Position numbers and translations under genes: made by a program
Shown: piece by piece, positions 1 to 8,733 of the stretch
Position numbering within the stretch: the first letter of the stretch is position 1
Layout: the number at the start of each line of letters is the position of its first letter
The notes under the pieces: generated by a model
The model's database searches: none
Told to the model about the DNA's origin: nothing
What the model saw: the letters and a program-made list of their open reading frames with translations, nothing else
Assembly (NCBI GenBank): GCA_022457155.1
Contig: JAJGOT010000218.1
Location: 862,001-926,000, forward strand
DNA: 64,000 nucleotides
Reading direction: 5' to 3'
DNA from: Cladopsammia gracilis
Taxonomy: Eukaryota; Cnidaria; Anthozoa; Scleractinia; Dendrophylliidae

Positions 1-1105
1 TTACGCATGCGCGCATAAATATAAAATACTAGAAATACGTGTCTCGCAGAACCTCGCGAAGCTCGGGGGAGGATGCACTGCAAAATTTTAGCGAAATGTT
101 TTTATCTAAATTGTAAACAGAAATTCTCCTTACTAAACCATTCGAATGTTATTTCTTATTGAACTATTTTATGAAGAATGCTGTAAACTCAAGATACTGT
201 ATACGTATACAACTCGATCACTGTTTCATTCACAAACAATGCTACATCATGTAAATGTTGTATATTTGGGAAATAATTTCCACCTGTGTGATCTGTAGTT
301 TTGATCAGTTAAAAAGTTCCTTAGTGAAGTTAGTGAGAATATCAATAAACATCAAATTACAGTGTGTAGTAAGATAATTATTTTTAAGTGTTTGATTATC
401 CTCTCAGTAGTTTAGCCGGTGATTTGAGCTACATTTCTTAATCGCTCTTCTTCTCTGAGCCTTTCCTGTAATCAGTGTTTGCTTTTCCCTACCGTATCAG
501 GTATGAAAGATATTCGTCACGAGTATTTAGCTGATGATCATGTAATTCTTGCCGCCTCTCGTTGCGTCTACAAACAGAATCATTTTGTCCAACACTTCCA
601 GTCGGTGTCGCCTCTCCTGATTGGTTTCGTTCAGAATTCTAATGGCGGCATTTTGTCAAGGCGTTTGAAACTAGTCAAACGGTGTGCCAAGGCTATTCGA
701 AGTCTTTGTAATCTATGCTCTCGTTGTCTCTTCGTTGCTCGATCGCGATCGTGCTGAATTTCAAGTCACCGTTCAGCGAAGTTTCGGTGGTTAATTTTCA
801 CGGACAAGGATTTCCAGCCACTTCTGGAATCCAGCGTTGTTGTCTTTGCTGTTCTTTCTCATTTGCATCAGAAATTGGTTGTGTTTCACCGAGAGTAAAC
901 ATTTTTTCACAGTAAGGTTAAACGGCCGCCGGTACGGCCTCCATGAATAAACATGAACACGCCATTGTCAGCGGTCGCGATTTTTGTTGCCAGGCAACTG
1001 CCTGACACCATCAAGTATATATATATAAATATATTTTTCGCTCGAATTCACGCGGCTCAGCTCCCGAGAGACGACAAATTTATTAACCTCGCTTCGCGAG
1101 GAATA
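1..1105. other. non-coding stretch at window edge
   Basis: I see no supportable gene here. The ORFs are short, overlap in several frames and match nothing I recognise. The first bases contain TTACGCATGCGCGC, which resembles in inverted form the ATGCGCATGCGTAA near 1438-1451, so the window may open inside a mobile element. A TATA-rich microsatellite-like patch lies at about 1016-1036. A short palindrome with CTCGC/GCGAG arms (about 1087-1102) directly precedes the duplicated terminal-exon fragment and marks its left breakpoint. Confidence 0.5.
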
Positions 1106-1206
1106 AATTGGTCTGCCCTCCTTCTGCGTCAGATGCCAACAGTACGTTTGTAAAGAAGAAGACAGCCAATGTGGTCGACCAGCTGAAAATGACCTTTCTC
1201 CTGTAG
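1106..1206 (+). pseudogene. orphan fragment of a DED-Bcl-2 terminal exon
   Basis: In frame this reads LVCPPSASDANS, then a K-rich segment ending VVDQLKMTFLL and a stop at 1204-1206. It is nearly the same as the end of the terminal exon of copy 2 (32004-32138). Similarity stops abruptly at the left: the splice acceptor and first residues of the exon are missing, so it cannot be a functional exon. Homology continues downstream into the 3' flank (about 1207-1424 and 1893-2137 match about 32139-32540), so it is a segmental duplication that includes 3' untranslated DNA. The duplicate is interrupted by a foldback element at 1432-1892. No first exon is visible to its left within the window. Confidence 0.8.
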
Positions 1207-1431
1207 AAATAATCAGATTACAAAGATTTAAGATTAAAAGATTTAAAAGATTTAAGATTTACGAAGTTTCACTACGATTATTTATGCGAAGATTCACGAC
1301 GTTTGAACACGATTTTTGCGAAGATTTATGAAGTTTTACCGATTTATATTCCTTTCGTAAACGGTCGATGCCTGTTTAATGGTCGATGTCATCATTGGTA
1401 GACACCATTTCGGTTCTAGTCTAAGCAGCCT

Positions 1432-1892
1432 TTACTCATGCGCATGCGTAAGAAAATTTTATGACATATTTTAAACAATGATAAGAAGATGCCCAACATG
1501 GAGAAGAGTTACTCCTTTCATTCAGTCATCGTTCCTGAAAACCACGTTGTTTACTATTGAATGTTGTGGACATGAAAGCTGTACCACAATGAAGCCAGTG
1601 ATTTTTCTAAGTCTTATATTAACCAAACGTGAACATAGTAATGTATGTAGGGTTGTAGGACCTTGTAGGAGATTCTGTCGTGACACCTAAGTAACGATCT
1701 TTTACCGGAAGTGAGAATAGCCGGAAGTCACTAAACAGGAAGTGTAAATGGCAAAGACGTCAACCGGAAGTGCACAATTTAAAATATGCGTGCATAAATT
1801 TGCATGCAAAATCGTGACACAAAAAATAATAAAAATAATAACAAGAAAAACGGAGCCGAAACCTTACCTCATGCCGCTTCGCGCATGAGTAA
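1432..1892. mobile_element. MITE-like insertion with TTACTCATGCGC inverted ends
   Basis: The left end reads TTACTCATGCGCATGCG and the right end carries its inverted counterpart GCGCATGAGTAA. The insertion interrupts DNA that is continuous in the paralogous flank at about 32270-32285, which supports its being a discrete insertion. The interior includes short CCGGAAGT repeats at about 1706-1770 and no convincing ORF. Confidence 0.6.
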
Positions 1893-2137
1893 TTAGGCTA
1901 CAATTGTTACATGAAATTAGGCTTGGTCAAAATATATAAGTCGAGTATTAGACTGATGTTAGATTTACGCTTAGGTTAGTATCAGTTAAGGAAGACACCT
2001 GAAATGTTTCGGGTATTTGGCGAATTTATTTACTGGTGCATGTAGTGGAGGGGGAGGGACAGTAGAATGCAAAAGGACTCGAGATTGATTAAGACTTCTT
2101 TGATAACAGTGAACAAATTCTAAGTATCAGTTTTTAG

Positions 2138-3185
2138 CGGAGCTCTCGCGGGGCCGAAGGCCCGCTCGCGTACCTCCATACTCATGGAACCCATACCCGT
2201 CATTTTTCATGGTCATGGCTAGCGAAATGTTTCGTGGGCGCACGTCCGTAACATTTGTGTCCGAGCGAGCGAACGAGCAAACGAGCGTTGCGGATTTTGA
2301 CGTCGCAAAACTTGCGCGTATGACGTCACGAAACGTCCGGGATCTTAGCAATTTTGAAACCAAAGCAAGGCTTTGTTTTTTTCGCGCGGCTTCATGGCCG
2401 ATGTCACGTCACTGCTGTTAGTAAACACTCCTGTTGTATTTAGCGGACAAACGGGGTCGCAAAGTTTGCTACTCAAGGTAGGGATACTAATTAAGGGATA
2501 CTCAGAAGCCGCTATGGTGGTAAAAGAAGAGCTTTCAGGGATAAAATCTTGCTTCGAGGAACTTCATACGTTTTTACCAATGCGGGAGCAATGCGGGGAG
2601 ATGTTTGCTTTCGGGATTTCAGAACCGTAGAAGCGGAGATTTAAAGAATTTCCTAGTAGTCAAGGGACTTAAAGGTGACAAATTATATTTTTCGAAAGGA
2701 ATTTATGTTGATATCAATCTGTGATTGACTTTTTCTTTGTGTTCTCGTTAGTTTTGGAGAATTGTTTATCAAACGTGCTTAAATTCAGTCTTATCAATTT
2801 CTTGAACTTCATCGAAGACAGCTCGGCCTCGATGCGCTATAAATGGTACGCGTTTTGCTTTTAATCATAAACTTATGGAGATCTGAATAAAATTCTTCAA
2901 ATGAGAAAATTGTGCTGTCTATTTTTATGCGTTTGTTCATTCATTACATAGGTTAAAAAGTGATTTTATGTAAACAAAACACGACTTGGATTTTCTAGTT
3001 CTATCTTCACTCGCGTCGCCTTATGCCATAAGCTTAAGTTATGGTTTTTTTTTTGCAATTTTGATTTCCGAATCAGTAATTCGGGCAATTTGTCATACAC
3101 AACAGGTGTATTTTATTCGGAAACTGGTCAAACTAGTTATTCTTGACCGATAAAAAGTTGTTTTATTTGCGGGTTGCTAGTATAT
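2138..3185 (+). repeat. dispersed repeat family R1, copy a (truncated)
   Basis: It begins with a GC-rich AGCGGAGCTC then GGCCGAAGGCCCGC segment, followed by CCATACTCATGGAACCC and CATGGTCATGGC. The same order of blocks appears inverted at 19795-21338 and direct at 29566-31046. Later shared blocks include the AGCTCGGCCTCGATG and TTTTATGTAAACAAAACA stretches. This copy lacks the far end with TAGGCTAAGCCTATC. ORFs inside it are not conserved between copies, so I do not call genes. Probably a non-autonomous mobile element of unknown class. Confidence 0.65.
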
Positions 3186-3701
3186 TTTGTTTTATTATTT
3201 GAAAAATAAATTGTTGTTGTTGTTGCATTGTTGTAATTGACAGGCTTTAAGGGGTAACCAGAAGAAAAATGCTGAGAATTTTAAGCGGGGGTGGGGTCAC
3301 CATAAATAACATGAGCCACGCCAATTTAATGAGTATATTTATAAGTTGTATTCGCCTTCTTTTGACATGCTATCACGGCTTCCTTTCTTATTCATGCACG
3401 ATCTAACAAGATCAATGGTTGTGCATATGGTAGGGCAATGGCTTGAAAATGTTAATACAGCAATACTACATGTTTACTTGTTGGACATCCATATCTGGAA
3501 CAAACATGACCTCGAAGCAGTGTTCAACAAAGCCATCCGATTCCACTACTGAATCACTTCATTGCAAATCCGAGTTGCTTGCACTGGAACTCATTTCCTC
3601 GTTAACGTGCTCTTTGGTTTCTCGTGGGATGCAAGAATGATCACCACGAGCGTACTGGAGAACTCGTGAAACCAGTGCCACTTTACCTCCACTGATCTTA
3701 A
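3186..3701. other. unannotated intergenic DNA
   Basis: No supportable gene. It holds a TTG-type short repeat at about 3212-3230 and several ORFs of fewer than 70 residues without recognisable motifs. The last four bases are TTAA next to the foldback element at 3702. Confidence 0.4.
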
Positions 3702-4131
3702 AGGTGGTCAGACACGAGGGGTCATGTAGCAGGGACATGTCGCAGCGACATGTCCCCTCGTGTGAACTTATACTATCGTAATTGTGCAACACCAATTAAT
3801 CTTGGGGACATTTTGTCCCCGAGACATGTCTCACGGTGTTCAACTTGTTGAACTTCATGGGACACGTCGCGGGGACAAAATGTCCCGAAAATTGGTGTTG
3901 CACAATTATGATAGCATCAGTTCACACGAGGGGACGTGTCGCTGCAACATGGCCCTGAGACATGTCCCGCGACATTTTCATGTGGTATGCAAGCGCTATG
4001 ATTTTTTCCCTGCCACATATCTCCGCTACACTCCCTGCTACATGTCCCTCAGTGTGTACTACACAAATGTTTGTCGCTGCTACATGTCACTGCGACATGT
4101 CCTTGCTATATGATCCTCATGTCTGACCACC
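3702..4131. mobile_element. foldback MITE with AGGTGGTCAGACA inverted termini
   Basis: The ends are AGGTGGTCAGACACGAGG and the inverted counterpart ending GTCTGACCACC. The right end is followed directly by TTAA and the left end is preceded by TTAA with one extra A. The interior is a series of nested inverted blocks built from GGGACATGTCGC-like words and a long inner palindrome (GTGCAACACCAATT / AATTGGTGTTGCAC). TTAA flanks suggest piggyBac-type mobilisation, which is inference. No transposase is present. Confidence 0.75.
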
Positions 4132-5093
4132 TTAAGACCATGCTGGTTGAGGTACATCTTCAATCTGTTGCAATACGATTATCTATGTTGTAGTAAAATT
4201 ATGATGTTGGTGCAATTTTGTCTGCACTGATTCAAATTTATTTTGCCGCCAGTGCAAAATATTTGAACTGGAGCAAAATATTTTCACCAGGACAAAATAT
4301 TTGCACTGGTATATAACTATATTCTACTATTTACAGCGGTCTTACCCAAAGCGGTATAAAGGAGTCGCCACAAGGAATAAATTATCACTTCGAGAAAGAA
4401 GTTGTCCGGTGCAACTAGCCATGGCTGAACAAGCACATCAAAATCAAGTTCCCCAAGTTCCACAACTTCAAGTTCCTTCAAGTTCCTTTGCTTCAAACCT
4501 ATTTTCCTTTACGCGTGTTTATGTTTCGCCTTCCTTTATTCCCTAACTCTTGGAATGACTGTTTGGAACGGGAATCTTATTCCCTCTCGGATTACCGGGG
4601 TTCCAAGCTGTCATTCCCTGAGTCCCGTCGCGCTTGCCCCTTTTACCCTCTCACACGCCTTTTCTTTTGTCTTTCCCTTGTAGCCTCCCATTAAGCACCT
4701 TCTAGTCGGTCATTTTTCCATTCCATACTGGGAGATGTCGGATGATTTCAACCCTATTAGCCATTCTTCTCCCCATCTGCGTTGGGTTGATTATAGGGGT
4801 ATGCCTTTAGACGTGACTCAGGGAATGACAGAGCCCTGCAACAAGCATATTTCTCCAGCTTTCCTTAAAGAAGTCCTTCACGGCTCCTCTAGCGTCCTCT
4901 TCCCCAAAACGTCCCCTACCCCAGTAATGGGCGTGTTTCGGAATGGGGCAGGACTTCGTGTTAGCCCCCCCCCCCCCCCCCCCAATCGCTTGTTTTAGTC
5001 TGGGGTATGTTATAGTTTAGTGTGGGTGTTTTTAGATTGGGGTCCTTAGTTTAGTCTCCTTTGTGTTACGGGTGTCCGTTTGCATCCTTTTCT

Positions 5094-5240
5094 GTGGCCG
5101 CCAGTCCTCCATATCTCAAAGGAGTACAGGTAAGACCGGTGTAAATAGGATACTACTTTTGCCTCCGTATATGAAAGTGGCCGCCAGTCCTCCATATCTC
5201 AAAGGAGTACAGGTAAGACCGGTGTAAATAGGATACTGTT
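5094..5240 (+). repeat. 83-bp direct tandem duplication
   Basis: The block starting GTGGCCGCCAGTCCTCC at 5094 is repeated from 5177 with almost no change. The shared part (about 63 bp) includes AGGAGTACAGGTAAGACCGG. The near-identity suggests a recent local duplication. No coding role is evident. Confidence 0.85.
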
Positions 5241-5253
5241 CAAATGTTGTTGA

Positions 5254-5416
5254 CAATAGCCCAATTTCGATGCATTTAAATTCAACTTGAAACAAAAGAC
5301 AACACTACGAGGCTTAGGGGAATAAACCATATAAATCCTTAATATCATTCCCCTAAGCCTCGCAGTGATGTCTTTTGTTTCAAGTTGAATTTTAATATAT
5401 CGAAATTGGGCTATTG
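5254..5416. mobile_element. palindromic MITE family M2, copy a
   Basis: The termini are CAATAGCCCAATTTCGAT and the inverted ATCGAAATTGGGCTATTG, followed inward by AAATTCAACTTGAAACAAAAG and a GAGGCTTAGGGGAATAAA block on both arms. A related palindrome with the same GAGGCTTAGGGGAATAAA core and AATATATCGGAATTGG-type ends is at 26706-26872 in the intron of DED-Bcl-2 copy 2. It is too short to encode a transposase. Confidence 0.8.
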
Positions 5417-5506
5417 AAATTTAAAAAGCCAGACACGCTTTATCACAATATTCGTCTCTATATTATAGATATAGAGAAGAATAGATAATCGTATTGCAAC
5501 AGATTG

Positions 5507-6486
5507 AAATTGCAGTTCAGCCACAGAACAGATCATTATGTCTTTCAGTGAGAACTATAAACACTTGAAATAAAATGTTAAGCCCCCCTCCTCTTGAGTG
5601 ACTTATTTTACTTTGAGCCCTCCCCCCCTATCCTTGCTTTGATTTTACTTTATGCCCCCCCCCCCCCTCCCCGATAATTATTGCACAGTCCCTTATAAAG
5701 CATGTTTTGCTTTGGTTACGTAAATTTATAGGTATATGATTCCAAATTCTAGTTCCAGTTCTAGAAAAGGAGTGAAATTGATGGTTAATTCTAGAATTTT
5801 TGACATAAAAGTTGCCAGCGGCTGAGAATCTGGTGTGGTGAGTGTGAATCTGGTCTGAGCGGATAAACCCGACCCTCCCCCTGGATCCGCCACTGACAAG
5901 GTTACTTTTTTCTGCCCCGGGCTAACGTTAATTTAAGCAGAAACATTCACTGATATTTGTTTCAACATGCTGGTCAAAATATGGTTGTCATGGGAAAGTC
6001 TTTTGTCATGAACAAAAATCTGTCACACCGAAATGTTTCAAGATATATTTCAGAAAAAAGTCACCAAGTTGGGTGGGTATTGGTTAAGTGCTTCTGAGGA
6101 TACAAACTTTCAAAGTCAGCGCGTGCACTTCCCGCTTTCCCCCTCCCCTTCTCCCGGTATTAATAAGGTTAATGCATTAGCTTGCTCTAGCTTCTATGTT
6201 CACAGTCCCCTATTTTTCCGTGTGATCAGTCGAGATTGATCGCAAGTTCGAGTCGACCGCCATTTTTGTTTTTCATGGCGAGTGAAAGCTGGGGAGAGTG
6301 CAAAAACCCCGCGGGGACGGGCGTTGGGGGTTGGAGTGTGGGGGGTGGGGGAGCGGAAAAAAATATTTTTCCCGCTTCCTCCCTCCCCCGTCCCCCGCCT
6401 CTGAGCAGTTTTTATCGCGCCGTGACATTCAAGATGGCGGCTAAATGAAGGATCGAACTCGACGAACATAGGTAGAGTCTACTTTC
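5507..6486. other. pyrimidine-rich, C-run-containing spacer
   Basis: Homopolymer C tracts occur at about 5583-5668, with C/T-rich stretches around 6130-6160 and 6375-6400. A GGCGAGTGAAAGCTGGGG stretch near 6278 lies in a short ORF of biased composition. I see no gene with recognisable domains. Confidence 0.4.
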
Positions 6487-6794
6487 TATAGCTCAGAAGG
6501 AGGTCGGACACTTATTGAGAATTATATAACGTAATATCGACACTTAGAATTTTATGTTCAATAAATTTTTAAGTGTAAAAAAGAAAATCTAAAATCCCCA
6601 CTCAGGATTGAACCTGTGACCTCAGCTAGGCTTAGACTTATATAGCCTAACGTACCACTGTACCACCTAGCTTCTCTGGCTGCTTAGTCCTAAATTTAAC
6701 TATATAAACTGCTACCCCTAACCTCAACTGAAAGCTAACCAGTTACTCCGTTATATAAGTCTCAATAAGGTGTCTGACCTCCTTCTGAGCTATG
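6487..6794. mobile_element. foldback element enclosing a tRNA-like sequence
   Basis: The arms are TATAGCTCAGAAGGAGGTC at the left and GACCTCCTTCTGAGCTAT at the right, with a second matching block (TTATTGAGA / TCTCAATAA) just inside. The centre holds a minus-strand tRNA-like sequence, annotated separately. This could be a SINE-like unit caught inside an inverted repeat. Confidence 0.7.
6596..6672 (-). ncRNA. tRNA-like sequence with A and B boxes (degenerate)
   Basis: On the minus strand, TGGTACAGTGG (6655-6665) fits an RNA polymerase III A box and GGTTCAATCC (6605-6614) fits a B box, with tRNA-like spacing. The acceptor stem does not pair well and the middle is unusual (TATATAAGTC), so it is not a plausible functional tRNA. 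It is more likely a tRNA-derived SINE remnant. Confidence 0.5.
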
Positions 6795-8390
6795 GAATCT
6801 AGACTTTACCACGAACATACGGGAAAATAGGGTCTGTGAACAGTCTATTGGCGAATATTTGTTTACTATTCGCACTGCATAAATCATAAGCAGAGCATAT
6901 AAGACCAACAAGATATGAATAAATTGTCATTCCTTCAAGTGCAACGGCGAAGGAAATATACCAAGTGTAAAACAATTGGCATTTGGGTGTTACGGGTGGG
7001 TGTACGGGCCAGGGAAATTAACTCACCCTCCCTCCCACCCCTCTTTCCGTTCGTACGTTCGGGGGGGTTGGAATTATCGCGTTGGAGTTATCGCGGTACC
7101 TTTTAGGGTATTAAGCCCAGAATATGACATGTGTTGTTTTCACCCCTAAGAGTACCAATTCTTGGTACCTCTTAGGGGTAAAAATTCATTTGAGCCACGC
7201 CTATCACATAGCATTTTGGTGCCTTTTAGGGTGTTTTTCGAAAATTTTCGACGAGCACCCCCGTCATTTTTATACGAGTTTTTACTTATATGGGAACCTC
7301 CCACGGTATGCAAATTAATGGTATTATGAAGTTTTAATAATATGCAAATGCATTTTCGTCCCTTGCCACTTATGATTTCACACAATGAATATGTAACTAT
7401 GTCACGCATCTTTTGAGAAATGAACGAGACACTCTTCGAGTAGTGAAGTCGGGCTTTAAGGGTCTTATAAGCGACCCTAATTAATTCAGAATTGTTATGA
7501 TTTGTTTTACAGTCGCTTTTCCGGTCACACAAGGTGATCCGTCATGCACATTAATTACTTCGCCATTTCAAACCTTTAATCAGTCTTTCGCAATCAATCG
7601 TGCATGCAAGGTCAACTTTAATTTCAAGTTAAACTTTATTAATTCCGTTCATCTGTTGCTCGAAAAGAAAGAAAAGGAATCGCTACAGAATGGAACTCTC
7701 GCCAAATCCGGCAATGATGTAAGTTCCTATTACTTGATGTGTTTCGTTTCGTCATTCATGAATAATTCCATGCCAATGGGTGGTTCTTTTTTAGTTGAGC
7801 AGACATGTATAAGGTTAAATCACAAAGGAAAGTCAATTGCACATATTGCATTGAAATATTCTGAAATATGACATGCACGCAGGGTTGCCTCTCATACCAA
7901 ATGTATAAAATGTAAATGCGCATTTCATAAGCAAGCAAATTACATTTTTAAAATACCACTAACTCCACTTCTTCTTTTTATTGAACTATTTTATCTGATG
8001 AGCTTGAAGTTGCTATATCAACTGATATGAAACAAGACTTCGGTGAACGCTAAAGCGATCTTGACAAATATCGACCGTGGTTCAAATTCAAAAGGTCTTG
8101 TAAGCCCCTAAGGTACGCGAATTAATTCAATTGTCACACTACACATGAAATCTAACGCCAAAAACGTGAATTTATCCATAACCTTGATTGATATTGCTAT
8201 ATCAACTAATATGACGTCACTAACACTTAGCCTCGGGCTTTACCCAACTTTTTTTTCAACCGAATTTATAATGAGCCAAGCGTCCGACTTATGACAATTG
8301 GCTTTATTTGACCCAAACGGCTCACTGTCCTTGATATGATTACGTCATCGCACACATTGCCCAATTTTGGTGTCGGTTGAGAGTCTAGAG
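6795..8390. other. spacer without supported genes; one strong hairpin
   Basis: A hairpin at 7142-7178 has arms ACCCCTAAGAG and CTCTTAGGGGT around a GTACC...GGTACC core. The open frames on both strands at 7146-7871 have no recognisable domain and overlap one another. Near 8330-8390 the sequence becomes alignable with the promoters of DED-Bcl-2 copies 2 and 3. Confidence 0.4.
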
Positions 8391-8398
8391 TATATAAG
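8391..8398 (+). promoter_or_regulatory. TATA box of DED-Bcl-2 copy 1 (displaced)
   Basis: TATATAAG follows ATTGCCCAATTTTGG, matching ATTGCCCTATTTTGG before the TATA boxes of copies 2 and 3 at the same spacing. In those copies the start codon lies about 55 bp downstream. Here it is about 340 bp downstream because a G/C-run-bounded segment (8406-8672) intervenes. Whether this TATA box still drives the gene is unknown. Confidence 0.6.
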
Positions 8399-8405
8399 TG
8401 ATGGG

Positions 8406-8672
8406 GAGGGGGGGGGGGGGGGGGGGGGTGCGGCAAAAGCCAAAAAAATATTTCACAGTAAATTATTAAGGAAAAGAAATTCCCACGCATTATCGCAAAA
8501 AAAAAAAAAAATCTGCCCAAGGACAATTAAAAAATAAACTATTAAAAAAAATATATTCCAGCCATCGAGTGAAAAAAAAAAAGAAAAAGATTTCCACCTT
8601 AGGTGGACAAAAAAAAATTTCTTGCCTCTTCCAAAGTTCCCACCCCCACCCCCCCCCCCCCCCCCCCCCAAT
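8406..8672. repeat. insertion bounded by a G-run and a C-run
   Basis: A G-run at about 8407-8428 and a C-run at about 8648-8669 form inverted homopolymer ends around an A-rich interior with GCAAAA and AAAAAATATTTC words. The C-run is followed by AATCGCTT, as is the C-run near 4983, hinting at a shared element end. It lies exactly between the TATA box and the ORF of copy 1 and is absent from copies 2 and 3. Confidence 0.6.
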
Positions 8673-8733
8673 CGCTTTTCTAATGGTCCATCCCTAAGGA
8701 CGTGTATGTACAAGTCTGTCTCTCGACATTAAG

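Larger units (their letters stand above)
4154..5506. repeat. segment bracketed by a 26-bp perfect inverted repeat
   Basis: Positions 4154-4179 begin CAATCTGTTGCAATACGATT, and positions 5481-5506 carry the exact reverse complement. The bracketed DNA contains weak ORFs (for example 4421-4546, rich in QVP words), an 83-bp tandem duplication and a MITE at 5254-5416. A poly-C run at about 4965-4983 is followed by AATCGCTT. It could be a composite transposon with short termini; no target duplication is evident. Confidence 0.45.

Noticed and set aside
8266..8713. Minus-strand ORFs with poly-Pro and poly-Gly
   Set aside because: They read through the G-run and C-run of the insertion between promoter and ORF of copy 1.
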